This document shows positions 1 through 9,884 of a stretch of DNA of 64,000 nucleotides, piece after piece. The notes beneath the pieces were generated by a model, which was not told the origin of the DNA, ran no database searches, and saw only the letters and a program-made list of their open reading frames with translations. A program made the translations under genes and the position numbers. How positions within the stretch are numbered: the stretch's first letter is position 1; each line of letters opens with the position of its first letter. The DNA comes from Rhizophagus irregularis. Lineage: Eukaryota; Glomeromycota; Glomeromycetes; Glomerales; Glomeraceae. The stretch lies in contig NC_089437.1 in NCBI RefSeq assembly GCF_026210795.1, positions 2,170,001-2,234,000 on the forward strand, given 5' to 3'.

Positions 1-735
1 AGATGGGGCAAATTCCAGACACTTTCAGACTTTGTTGACCACAGAGGTTATGCCTTGTATGGATTATTCCATGCTAAGGTAAGTGGGAATAACATTCTCT
101 TCCGACAGAATAAGAGGGGAGTCTACACATTCATTGACCTACAACGTGCAAAGAAACTCAGTTTCAATATACAGTTAATACAGGATGGAAAGCCAAATGC
201 CTTGATATATGACAGAGAAGCAAGAATCCCTGGGACTGTAATATTTGGTGAGTATGTCCACTTCCTCTTCAATATAAAGAACCAGGGTGGTATGGCCGGT
301 CATGTTGCAAAGAGAGTCCTCAATATGTTATGGGGAGCACTCTGCCAGAGGAAATGCAATTACAAGACACTCAGCACAGATCAAACAGACCCATTCAAGT
401 TTCTAGAAGGTCATACACTTGACTCCATTATACCAGTAGGATCTGACCAGTGGCGATTCCAGTTCACAAACCCAGGTAGTCTCTTCAAGGGGGAATATTC
501 TAGGATCGCTCCATTCCTACTAGCAAGTGGACGTAAGACAACTTCAGAGTTATTAGAACCATATAAGGATAAAGTATGACGTATCCATACAGATGGATTT
601 ATTCTAGAGGAGCAGCCAGATAGTCCTACACTTATCGCTTGTCCAGAAAATGCGTCCAAAACATTGAAGGCTCTCAAATTTGAAACTGCAGGATACTGCC
701 ATGTGAAAAATGCAAACAAGGTTATCTGGATATGA
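1..735 (+). pseudogene. Family B DNA polymerase relic (virus-like), C-terminal palm part
   Basis: The reading frame is open from base 1, so the gene starts outside the window; the ATG at 55 is internal. A motif-B-like stretch (AKRVLNMLWGALCQRK, about bases 303-355) matches the K-x3-N-x2-[YW]-G signature of family B polymerases. A motif-C-like HTDGFI follows near 586, in the position of DTDS. An in-frame TGA at 577-579 lies just before that motif, so the protein is broken; the frame then stays open to TGA at 733-735. GC is clearly higher than in the surrounding DNA. Family knowledge points to a protein-primed or viral-type PolB (Polinton, nucleocytovirus or plasmid). The exact group cannot be fixed from this fragment. 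Confidence 0.55.
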
Positions 736-875
736 TTGCTAAGGATATGGTTGGGTTTGCAATAGGTATATTTTTTACTGACATACCGTGATGACATAAT
801 TGAATAAACTTATAAAACATGTAATCTTACGAGATACCCAAATGCAAAACACTGACAGATTGGGTAGACAAGACC

Positions 876-1315
876 ATGAAAGTTTTCACACGTGAGTGCA
901 ATATTATGAGACTTGTAGTAGAATAAGAATTCATGAATGGCCACCCTATCCAAGTTCTCGTCAAGATGTATCTGCTTATATTGCTCACATTAGGAGAATA
1001 GTATCACGATTACCAAATAGGTGGTACTGTACCTACTGTAAATCTTTTATTGATCGTGGATGGGGAGATGACTCTTCTATGGATCAAGCAGTACAACTAC
1101 ATTTATATAGTTGTCCAAAGCATTTTAAATTTGACTATTATACTCATCATGCTGAAATGATCCAGAAGGCCTTTAGGAGATACATAAAAAGAAGGAACAA
1201 CAGAGTGGCTAGGATCATCCAGAAAGTTGCTATCCCCTGGTTGTATAGACCAGGTTTTCCATTGATACAGAAGGCTGAGCGACACTTCTACCACCTTGCA
1301 GTATTTCAAATGTGA
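876..1315 (+). pseudogene. Virus-like Cys/His plus IQ-motif ORF, frameshifted near its start
   Basis: No function is recognised. An ATG at 876 opens a short frame that stops after 17 codons. A shifted frame running to 1315 carries the recognisable sequence, so one frameshift lies near 900-925. That frame has a zinc-binding-like arrangement (WYCTYC, later HLYSCPKH, roughly bases 1023-1125). It is followed by two IQ-like repeats (MIQKAFRRYIKRR and RIIQKVAIPWLYR), the usual calmodulin-binding signature. Its GC and its place between the polymerase relic and other small ORFs suggest it belongs to the same virus-like island. Confidence 0.4.
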
Positions 1316-1420
1316 ATAACCGCCGAAGAAAGATTTATAAACAGGTAACTGAAGATTTATATTTTTTACAAAGTACAAGGAATCATGTCAACATATACTG
1401 AATTTACAAGCATTGTTAAT

Positions 1421-3389
1421 ATTTATTTTATTTATTATTTATTTTATGTGAAACCGGCGGGGGATATTCAAATGAGCATGATTCCTAAGTAATAAAACCT
1501 AAGTAATACAACCCAACTTAAGCCTACCATCGATTTCCGGAGGAGCCGGAAGCCAACCCGAGCTAATTGGAAAAAAGTGACCTGTACCACTACCACGTCC
1601 GGTAAAAGGCCAGGTGAACGCACTGGGTAAAAAATAGGAGCGGGAAAAAAAGTGGAGAGGACAAGTCCCCTTTCCAAGAAGTTGTGGTGCTAAACATAAA
1701 TCTATTCTATCCTAAAAAATAATACAATTCTGAAATTCGTAAAACCGCTAATAAAAGCGTAGGCTAAACTAGTTTCTGTAATAAAGTTAAAATCTCTGCT
1801 AAAACCACCTTGTTATCTTTATTACCACCCTTTTTCTTCGAGGTATTCTTTGCCTTCTTCTGATTCTTCGGGTGTTTCTCCTCCTGGTTATTATTTTTCG
1901 GGACTTTCTTCGAGGATGAAGGTTTATCCTTCTTCTTAGGCTGATTACTTTCCAAATTCTTATCAGACTTACCTGATATTTTCGGATTCGGTGTATTTTT
2001 AGCCTTCGGTTTGTTTTGTGCTTTCTTCAAGGTAGGAATGGAGTGTCGACACCATTTCAACTCCTTACCATCAGGTACGAAAAACTGTGGCGTATCTAAG
2101 GCCCTTAGTGTGGTCTTCCAATTCTCGAAATAGGCCACAAGTTTCCTCCTTCCTTTGCTTGTTTGTATAATTTTAAATGAGCTAGCACCGCACTTCATTA
2201 AAAATTCACATGGTTTACGGTCCATCCACAAGGTAGCCATCGTCATATCCTCCGGAATGTCATGAATAACGGCTTGGAACTTTTCACGTTGTTTTCTTTC
2301 TCGTAAAGTCCAACTCGCAGGGAACCATCTAACGGGTATACCTCCCAGGTCTGTCGTCCAATATTTATTAAACTGGGGAAGGGCAAATGAGGAAAGTGCT
2401 ATTTTGACTCGAAGAGTCTGATACTTATGTTGCCGTTTAACGGAACATTTAATAGCGTTCCCCCAAAATTTTAACTCTGCTATTATTTTCTGCAGGTTCC
2501 AGGTATACGGGATATCGTAAACTATGATGTCTCGGATTCGCTCTTGCTCCTCTCCGACAGCTTCGTATCCAGTCAGTATCTGTGTTGCCTCCGGTTCGGA
2601 TGATTTCTTTCCCTTTTGGGAATTTTGGGCTGATGTTTTCACATCAGGTTTTGCCTTTGTTGATTGGTTCGCGACTTGTTTATCATCTGTAACATGCGCC
2701 TTTTGTTTATCTTTCTTCCGGGAATTTTCGGGTATCACAGTTTGATCAACAGGGGTCATTACTATATCGGGCATTGATGGAAGCTTGATAGGTACTGGTT
2801 TTGGTGGCATTTGAAATCCTCGGCGTAATAATTCTTCTTCATCGGGCTCAAGCGGAAATGACTCATCCATTAGATAATCATCAGTATCCTGAGAACCATC
2901 GTCATCGTCATCATCATCATTACCTGTATCGCCAAAATTGAGATAGAATTGGGTAGAAAAATTATCCCAAGACTTGGACGCAGAATATAGCGCTATAGAA
3001 AATATTAGCGAAAGGGTAGTGGGTTGTATATTCGTAGCTTGAGCTTGTGAAGTGAAGTTCGCAGGGTTGGCTGTTTCGCCAAACCGCTCTATCAGTATCT
3101 GGGCTTTATCCTTAGGTACTGAAGGGTTTTTTTCAAATAAGTCCTTAAGAAAACCGTCTGTAACAAAAGAACTTAAGTTGTGTGTAAAAGTTTGAAAATA
3201 AATTTCGTTAAACATAGAAACGAAGTCTAAAGCTTCTTCGTTTGGTGTTCGGCTCTTATCCATAGACATTTTTATATTTATGTAATAAAATTTAATAAAG
3301 GGAATATTTTTTAAAAAAAATTATTACGCAGAAATTTTCGTAAAAAATGTATTCGGGAAAGAGTTTTTAAGTTATTCACTTACATTCCA
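1421..3389 (-). mobile_element. ORF1-only non-LTR retroposon, copy 1 (full length)
   Basis: The element is flanked by a perfect 12-bp duplication agcattgttaat (1409-1420 and 3390-3401). Read on the minus strand it has an AT-rich leader, one long intact ORF, a 3' UTR of about 340 bp, and a tail of AAATAA-type repeats abutting 1421. An A-rich tail with a variable-length duplication is the hallmark of target-primed retrotransposition. There is no reverse transcriptase in the element, so it must be moved in trans. Copies 2, 3 and others in this window share the leader (ACATTTTTTAC...TTTCTGCGTAATAA) and coding region. Confidence 0.85.
1764..3269 (-). CDS. Retroposon ORF1 protein (gag-like, RRM-like), 501 aa, intact
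   Basis: Predicted nucleic-acid-binding ORF1 protein of the retroposon. From N to C: a helical N-terminus, an acidic Asp run near residues 115-125, a proline-rich linker, a first RRM-like unit (IVYDIP...TLRVKIALSS, about 245-295), and a second (AVIHDIPED...KLVAYFENW, about 335-395). A lysine-rich tail follows from about 415. Two RRM-like folds with a basic tail are typical of LINE ORF1 chaperones. The start is the ATG 27 bases after the conserved TTTTATTACATAA leader. The frame is unbroken, unlike the other copies in the window, so this copy is recent. No RT, endonuclease or RNase H follows it. Confidence 0.75.
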   Translation of the reverse strand: MSMDKSRTPNEEALDFVSMFNEIYFQTFTHNLSSFVTDGFLKDLFEKNPSVPKDKAQILIERFGETANPANFTSQAQATNIQPTTLSLIFSIALYSASKSWDNFSTQFYLNFGDTGNDDDDDDDGSQDTDDYLMDESFPLEPDEEELLRRGFQMPPKPVPIKLPSMPDIVMTPVDQTVIPENSRKKDKQKAHVTDDKQVANQSTKAKPDVKTSAQNSQKGKKSSEPEATQILTGYEAVGEEQERIRDIIVYDIPYTWNLQKIIAELKFWGNAIKCSVKRQHKYQTLRVKIALSSFALPQFNKYWTTDLGGIPVRWFPASWTLRERKQREKFQAVIHDIPEDMTMATLWMDRKPCEFLMKCGASSFKIIQTSKGRRKLVAYFENWKTTLRALDTPQFFVPDGKELKWCRHSIPTLKKAQNKPKAKNTPNPKISGKSDKNLESNQPKKKDKPSSSKKVPKNNNQEEKHPKNQKKAKNTSKKKGGNKDNKVVLAEILTLLQKLV

Positions 3390-3545
3390 AGCATTGTTAA
3401 TAGCATTGACAGCACTAGTGAGGAAGTAATCTATAAGGCATCACATGTTATCTCTTATGACACTGTCCTCAGGATTATCCATGCATTGAAAGACACTATA
3501 GTAGTTGAATTAATATCTGGGTTTAGTAAAACTAGCTAAATTCAG

Positions 3546-3791
3546 ATGGCAAAGTCTCCTGTATCATACATGAAGTTTGTGGCCAGAAAACTCTTTCCAG
3601 ATAATGCAGCATATACTGCTAAGATAGCAAAGATTCGTGAATCATACAAGAATAAACAAGATCTCCTGGACAAGCTTGAGGCCCTCTTCGAGTTGTATTA
3701 TAATGTGACTAAGGACTCATCAACAGGTCCCCCAAAGTGTAATGTCACTATGAATGAGGCTGAGAATACCTTAGCAGAACTTCTTGCATAA
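3546..3791 (+). CDS. Hypothetical 81-aa protein of the virus-like island
   Basis: An intact small ORF beginning MAKSPVSYMKFVARK and ending in ENTLAELLA. It is predicted helical with many Lys and Glu residues, and has no signal peptide or membrane segment. It starts 6 bases after the stop of the ORF split by the retroposon, the tight packing expected of viral rather than fungal genes. Its GC is higher than in the host genes further right. I do not recognise the family. Confidence 0.5.
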   Translation: MAKSPVSYMKFVARKLFPDNAAYTAKIAKIRESYKNKQDLLDKLEALFELYYNVTKDSSTGPPKCNVTMNEAENTLAELLA

Positions 3792-3892
3792 GCAGCCCCT
3801 GACCTCCTGTACAAATTTAGTTTATATTTTTTATTTGTGTGTAATAAGTATATGGTAATTGAAGATAGCTATAGTGTAAGTAACATAACATC

Positions 3893-4254
3893 ATGTTGGA
3901 CCAGTTACCAGTAGAAATAGTTGAACGTATTGTTGCAAAAATCCCAGATACTGATCTTATTGCAGCAAGTAAGGTAGATAGTGTGTGGTGGCAGGAGGTT
4001 CGTGAATGTGTACTGGGAAATCCAAGCTATTGGAAAGCAGTATAACATTTGAAGATGTAAATGACTCCTATAAAAGATGGATAGACTGCCTTACCGAGAA
4101 TCAGCTTTATATTATGGAGAAAATGCTTAGGAATGGAATGGTTGTAGATTCCCAAGAGAGGGAAACCATAGAGTATGCATTAAGTGAAAGTAGATGGGGA
4201 GGCGATCCTTGGGGATTGGACTGGAAGTGGAATGAGTGGACTCAACAGGAGTAA
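3893..4254 (+). pseudogene. F-box-like protein relic, frameshifted
   Basis: The ATG at 3893 opens a 50-codon frame with an F-box-like N-terminus (LPVEIVERIVAKIPDTDLIAASKV then WWQEV), ending at TAA 4043-4045. A frame shifted by two bases and overlapping from 4006 continues to 4254 with a tryptophan-rich end (WGGDPWGLDWKWNEW). A single indel near 4010-4045 would explain the pair. F-box proteins link substrates to SCF ubiquitin ligases and are common in giant-virus genomes, which fits the neighbours. No partner domain beyond the F-box is recognised. Confidence 0.5.
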
Positions 4255-4379
4255 GCATTTTGTACTTGCAGATTTATATTTTTTATATTATAAGTGCAAA
4301 CCCACCAGACACCTTTCGTACGTCTGTTGGATGTCACGTGTATAGATCCGGCCGGCATTACCGCGTAATCCCGAATTAC

Positions 4380-4930
4380 CTAAAAAGGAAAATTATGTTA
4401 CACAAGATTACAAATATCAGATTCTTAGAGTCAAAATAGTTTTAAACTCATTTACCCTTTCCCAATTTAATAAGTTCTGGATGACTGATCTGGGAGGTAT
4501 ACCTGTGAGATGGTTTCCCGCAAGTTGGACTCTCTGTAAAAGAAACAATGAGAGAAGTTCCAAGCTGTCATTCATGATATTCTGGAAGAAATGACGATAG
4601 CTACCTTGTGGAATGACCGTAAACTGACAGCATTTTTAACGTTGTGCGGTGCTAGCACTTTTAAAATTATACAAACAAGCAAAGGAAAGAGGAAACTTGT
4701 AGCCTTAAATACTCCTCAAGTTTTCCTTAATACTAATAAGGAGTTGAAATGGTGTCAACACTCTGTTCCTACCTTGAAGAAAAAGCACAAGCAGAAGGCT
4801 AAAAATACTCCGAACAAAAAGTCCGAATTCTCAGAAGAAGGCAAAGAAATCCTCAAAGAGTAAGGGTGGTAATAAAGGTAACAATGAGGTTTTAGCAGAG
4901 ATTTTAACTTTATTATGTAAATTAAATTAG
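4380..4930 (+). mobile_element. ORF1-only retroposon, degenerate 3' fragment
   Basis: From about 4390 the DNA matches the ORF1 retroposon: the segments for YQILRVK, FNKFWMTDLGGIPVRWFPASW, MTIATLWNDRK, ASTFKIIQTSKGKRKLVA and the Lys-rich tail are all visible. Stops and frameshifts interrupt it. It is 5' truncated, as expected of a LINE-type insertion. Bases 4931-5063 continue as its 3' flank or UTR, with no gene seen; this stretch holds the target used by the next element. Confidence 0.7.
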
Positions 4931-5094
4931 TCTAGGTTTCTTTATGGTTCGCATTTTTAGCAGCAGAATATTTTTTACTTTTTATTTCACTTTATAAGCC
5001 TTTGGCTTTAGAGGGGGCTTGCCCCAGTTGACTCCTTAAATTTTACCCAGTGCGTATGGGTTAGACTAGGCTATACATGGGGCGAATTAGGATA

Positions 5095-5345
5095 AGACAA
5101 TGCCGAATTATTACGGTAGCGAAATGATTACACTGCCGTAATGTCGAAATAAATTACACCGCCGTAATGCCGTAATGCCGTAATGCCAAATTGCCAAATT
5201 GCCAAATTGCCAAATTGTCGAATTGCCGAATTGCCGAATTGTCGAATTGTCGAATTGTCGAATTGCCGAATTGCCGAATTGCCGAATTGCCGAATTGTTG
5301 AATTGTCGAATTGCTGTAGTGTTAAACAAAATACACTGCCGCAAT
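5095..5345. repeat. Subterminal tandem array of GCCGAATT-type 8-mers
   Basis: GCCGTAATG units (5150-5180) grade into 17-18 head-to-tail 8-mers of GCCAAATT, GTCGAATT and GCCGAATT (about 5180-5325). A related set in inverse orientation (GGCATTACG, GGCATTATG) lies at 9405-9475 near the other end. Position and orientation fit transposase-binding subterminal repeats. The minus-strand ORF across this array (repeating AIRQF) is an artefact of the 8-bp period. Confidence 0.8.
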
Positions 5346-5477
5346 GCTAAATTGTAAATTAAATACTTACAATGTATGAATTATTTTATTTTTATTAATA
5401 TTTATAACACCCATTTATTAGCATTTATTAACTATTTATAATAAACAATAAAATCCCAAAAAAACCATAATTGCTAA

Positions 5478-7841
5478 CTAAATTTTACTATTTAAACGGT
5501 TAACATTAGCAAGAATATCATCTACACTAAACTCTAAATCACCATGATCAACCTCTTCCAGCTCAATATCTTCTCTATTTACATTATTCAATTTAATTAA
5601 ATTTCCAACTAATAAATTTGAATCATCTTCATTTAATTGATCATTATTTTCTTCTTCCTCTTCAGGTATTAAATTTATTTCAAACATATCTGAATCAAGT
5701 GTAAGTGATTTGGCATAATCCTGCATTATTTGATTAAAAGCATCTTCAGATAGATTTTTGCCAGCATAATTAAGTTCTTGCTGTGCAATTTGATATATAA
5801 AATGAATGCAATCGAGCCATATTAGATACTTTTTCTACTTTAAGTCTAATGAAAGAAAAAAATTTATAATTTAGATTATTAAAATTTAACAGTTAATTGA
5901 GCAAACAAATATTATAAATATACATACCTGCTTCATCTTTTTTGTGTAAACCAATTTAATATAGAAAAAACACGCTCACAGCTGGCACTATGGGGAACAA
6001 TAGAAAGAATATATAAAGCTAATTCTTGCAAATAATGATTGGATTGTTTACATCCTAGCCACCATGATGAGGAAGTTTGAAGTTCATCAACGTAAGGAAA
6101 ATTATAAGGAGATTTATAATTATCATAATCATTCATTTGAATTGCAAGTGCTAATGCTGAATTAGAACCTCCACCAATTTTTTGCCATAAAGTTAATGCT
6201 TTTCTTTGAATTATTTGATATGTTTCAGGTATTAAACCCTTTCAAAATCAAATTGTTTCCATCTATAATTATAAAATTGGATACATTTTTGACGAAATTC
6301 TTTCAATTCCTCTGAAGTTTCAGTAGGTAAAGCTTTAATTGAAATGGCCATTTGAATAAGCGCAAAAAAAACATCTGCCATGGTTGTATTCTTGCATTCA
6401 ACGCTTTTTACAGCATTTTTTGCAGGTTCCAAAATGTTTGCAAGAGCTTCAACATTTGACCAAAAATTTCGATTATTTACCAAGATTCGTAAGGATTGAT
6501 TCATTGCTTTTGAATTATCAATCAACATCTAATAATGTAAATATAAAGATTTTATTTAATCCAATTTTTTAATTTAATTTAATTTTAAATTTAAATTAAC
6601 TTACATTTTTAAAAACAGTTTCTAAACGTAAAACTGATGAACAGCAATCCCATGCAGTACTCCATCGTGTTTTGACAGAACTCTTTAATCCACCACCAAC
6701 AATTAATTCTTTTTTGATTTCTTCACGAAGAATAGCTCCAGACTGGTGTGATTCAGTGAAATATGTCACAAATTTTTGACAATTCATTAGTATATTTTTT
6801 GACAATGGGATCTTTTTCATAATATCAGTACATATTAATTGAATGTGGTGAGCAATACATCGAACTGGCATAATTCTAGGATACTCATCCGAAATTAATC
6901 GCTTAGCCAATTGCATAGCACTAGCACCATCTGATACTACTGAAGAAAAACGTTGTGGACCTATGTCTGTAAGAATTTTCTTTATTTCTTGAGCAGTAAA
7001 AAGACCAGTATGTGAGTCTTTAGAATAATCCTTGACTTTAATTACATATTCTTTTCTTTCAGGAGTAATGACTACAAAAGAAAAGTAAGAATGATGGTTG
7101 CTACTGGTCCAGCTATCTAATACTTTAGAATTAAAATTAAATGTTAATAATTTATTATATTTTCTTTTTTAGTACTAATATCCAAAAAAATTTACCTAAA
7201 GAAAGATTTTCTTGTCTCTCGAGTATTTCCTCCACATTAACAGTAACTCTTACTGCCTCATTATTAAGCCAAGTATTACTTAATGTCTTTCTATCTGGAA
7301 GCTGATAACCAGCACATAAATTCTTTACTAAATCAATAAAAAATGGACTTTCTACAATTGAAAAAGGAACGCCACAACAAACAAAAAATCTGGTTAACGC
7401 TTTGTTACAAAGATTTCGTTGTCCAGGATCAATTGATGATTTTTGTAGTTTAGATGTGATTTTTGGTTGAATTCCAGATGCAATCTCTTCATCAAGCTTT
7501 CGTTTCTTTGTAGTAGATTTCTCAGAAGATTGGTCACAAGATTCTGAAAGAATTTTAAGATACTGTTTTTTCACATCAGCCTCAACACTTTCACATTGTA
7601 ATGCTAAATGCGCCATCATATCTGGAACTCTGCCTCTATTCCAAGCATCTCCACAATACATACAAACACAGGCTGAATGACCAGCTTTTCTACTTTCTTC
7701 TTCAATAAAATAATTCCATACTCCGTTCTTTTTTTTGCCAGGCTTTTTTGGTTCAGAGTGTTTTGGTTCAATATCATCAAGCTCATTTTCAAGATCAAGC
7801 GGTTTTAAAAAAGTATCCATTGCATCAAAGTTATTAGCCAT
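5478..7841 (-). pseudogene. hAT transposase with BED zinc finger (hAT-1), degenerate
   Basis: The start is ATG at 7841. The N-terminus has a BED finger (VWNYFIEEESRKAGH, CVCMYCG, then MMAHLALQCESV). A GT-AG intron separates it from the RNase H-like core (DSWTSSNHHSYFSF, then SSVVSDGASAMQLAKRLI, RCIAHHIQLI, GGGLKSSVKTRWST). A further intron runs to the acceptor at 6528. The C-terminal dimerisation motif (YLQELALYILSIVPHSASCERVFSIL) is at about 5960-6050. A frameshift with a missing segment near 6240, and frame breaks at about 5800 and 5930, disable it. The last part is acidic. The termini are intact, so this copy could be moved by a related enzyme. Confidence 0.85.
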
Positions 7842-8589
7842 ATTTTTTAGAAAAATAGTGTAAACGTGTAATGGATTTTTTTTTTGATTTTTTTTTTGAT
7901 TTCGGTAAATGATAATCGATTAATTTGACCAATCAGATAATAGGGGTTGAAAAAAAAAGCATCCCGTAATTTCAAATAAATGTATCATATGAAAGAATTA
8001 TTCCTTAAATTTACATTTTTTAAATAAAAATTATAAAGCTAAATAAATTTTTATTACAAAAAAAAGTATATTTCTCTTCAAGCAACTCCAATTTTTAATA
8101 CAATTTTATAAGTTTTACAAATTGGAAATTGGTTACTTTATTATTAAAACACAAACCTGTAAATTAAAGTTGCACCGAAAAATATCTTAAAAAAAAAAAA
8201 GTTCCCTTCCGAACCATCTCAAGTAAAAATAAGAAAAGCCTCAAATCTAAAAATACTAGCAATTTTGTATAAATTTTTAAGTTATTGTCTTATAGGATTT
8301 CTCTCTATTTACTTGGAAAGTAATATCAACCTACTTTATACTAAAGGTCACTTCAAGAGAAACCAAAGTGCTATCACTAAAAAAGAGAAAAAATGAACGT
8401 TAAATAACATTCCTAAATGAAATTAATTAACTTCACATCAAACCTACCTAATTTCAAGAACTGTTTCAAGTAAGGCTGACGAAACCTAATCAGGATTTCG
8501 CGAAATGTCAAAATCTCAGTTTAAACTATAGAGAAATATTTCATCAATTGTGACACTTAAATATATGGCAAAACTCAACCAGCCAATTT

Positions 8590-9020
8590 TTCGTTGGAAA
8601 TTGTTCATTTCATTGCATCTATTGTTGAGTTATCCATTACAGTTTGTCAGGTTTGTGATGGCTATTCCTAAATAAAGAAGAAAAGAAAACATTAATAAAT
8701 GTTTCTTAAACAGAATTCTGAACTCCCCTCCCAAAAACTTACATATTCCAGTTCGTAAGGTTCGTAATAGCTGTTCCTTAAATATAGAAGAAAAGGAAAT
8801 GTTTAGCAACATTTCTATAATAAATTTTTTTAAAAAGCTCCCTCTCCCTCTCCTCTATACCGTTCATTCCACACACAAGTCCAAGCCAGCCTCCTTTATA
8901 CAGCCATACCGTTCAGTTCAGGTCAGAATCTAAAAAAAGGAAGAGAAACATTATTAAATGTTTCTATATAGTAAATTTTAAAAAAACACTTTACCAAGTC
9001 AAGTCCGATGCGTCATCCTT
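8590..9020 (-). other. Mini-exon-like splice modules upstream of the hAT-1 transposase
   Basis: On the minus strand three successive modules have the same layout: an imperfect hairpin (for example GAAACATTTAATAATGTTTC), a pyrimidine tract ending in AG, a 20-35 nt segment, then GTATGG or GTAAG. The AGs lie near 8930, 8777 and 8668. The modules sit between the element end and the transposase ATG, so they would be leader exons of its transcript. No protein product is proposed; use as exons is inference. Confidence 0.45.
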
Positions 9021-9581
9021 TTAAAGTTCCTGCCAAACTGCCAAAGTAGTTCCTGGAAGAAAATCCACGTCAGTTCCTAGAAAAAAAAATAAGATAAAAT
9101 AAAATACAATAAAATAAAATAGAAAATAGTAAAAATATAAATAAAGTAAAGAAACTTACCATTATGACCGTTATCTAGAAACTTAAAAGAATTATAAGCA
9201 GTAAAGTCATGAAAGACTTTTTGGGTTATTTCTAAGGAAAAAAAAGATATAACGATAATAAAAAAATTTACTGAACCAATCGGAAATTTTATGGAGCAAG
9301 TGGCTGTGCATGCGCAATTTTTATTTTCTTTGTTAAATTAAAGTTAGTTCTGTACTTCTGTTAGTCGTACATATGACTACAAATGGAAAAAAAACATCAG
9401 CAAATCCTATTCGGCATTACGGCATTATGGCATTATGGCATTACGGCAATTCGGCATTACGGCGGCGTAATTCATTTTGACATGGGTTGTTTGAATCGAT
9501 GTTGGTGTAATATATTACGCCACCATAATGCTGAATTGGTGAAATATCAGGGGTAATTATGCCCCCATGTATAGACTAGGC

Positions 9582-9876
9582 TAAGGTTGCTGGAGAAACT
9601 AGGGGTTTTGGTGAAGCAATTAGAAACTTAACTACTATTAGAATATCTATTGGATAGGGAGCAGTGATTTACATTGGAAGATGCAAGTTGACGAAATGCC
9701 AAAATAGTGAAACTTTGCCAAAACTATATGAAAGTCTTATTAAAAAGTTAGCAAAACTTTGGAGAACAGAGAAATCTGATGAAACTTATTATAAATGCTG
9801 AAACTGAATAAAACTATAGTAAAATCTTGGAAAAACTAATCGTAAAATTTTGGAGAAGTTTAGGCAGGCAACCTTA
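9582..9876. mobile_element. hAT-type MITE, TAAGGTTGC family
   Basis: A 295-bp element with ends TAAGGTTGC and GCAACCTTA. It has no coding capacity and is rich in GAAACT-type subrepeats. The 8-bp gactaggc lies on both sides (9574-9581 and 9877-9884), the same octamer that flanks hAT-1, so two elements share one target. Other family members are at 22745-22988 and 56616-56837, each with its own 8-bp duplication. Confidence 0.85.
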
Positions 9877-9884
9877 GACTAGGC

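Larger units (their letters stand above)
1385..3539 (+). pseudogene. Small virus-like ORF split by a retroposon
   Basis: An ATG at 1385 opens 12 codons that end exactly at base 1420, the end of a 12-bp target duplication. After the inserted element and the second duplication copy (3390-3401), the same frame resumes at 3402. It runs 45 more codons to TAA at 3537-3539. The two parts together would be a 57-residue protein of no recognised family. The intact phase across the insertion shows that the ORF was probably whole when the retroposon landed. Confidence 0.5.
5072..9573 (-). mobile_element. Complete hAT transposon (hAT-1), 4.5 kb
   Basis: The ends are TATACATGGGG... at 5072 and its inverse ...CCCCCATGTATA at 9573. 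They are flanked by a perfect 8-bp target duplication gactaggc (5064-5071 and 9574-9581), which is diagnostic of hAT. Subterminal regions on both sides carry short GCCGAATT and GCCGTAATG motifs in opposite orientation, probable transposase-binding arrays. The transposase is on the minus strand (5478-7841). About 1.7 kb between its start codon and the right end holds no long ORF but contains mini-exon-like modules (separate entry). Confidence 0.9.

Noticed and set aside
5180-5325. Possible CRISPR or minisatellite locus
   Set aside because: Units are 8 bp with no spacers and lie just inside a hAT terminus, fitting a subterminal array.
5111-5344. Minus-strand ORF with repeating AIRQF
   Set aside because: It is the translation of an 8-bp tandem repeat, which stays open in frame by chance; no protein features.
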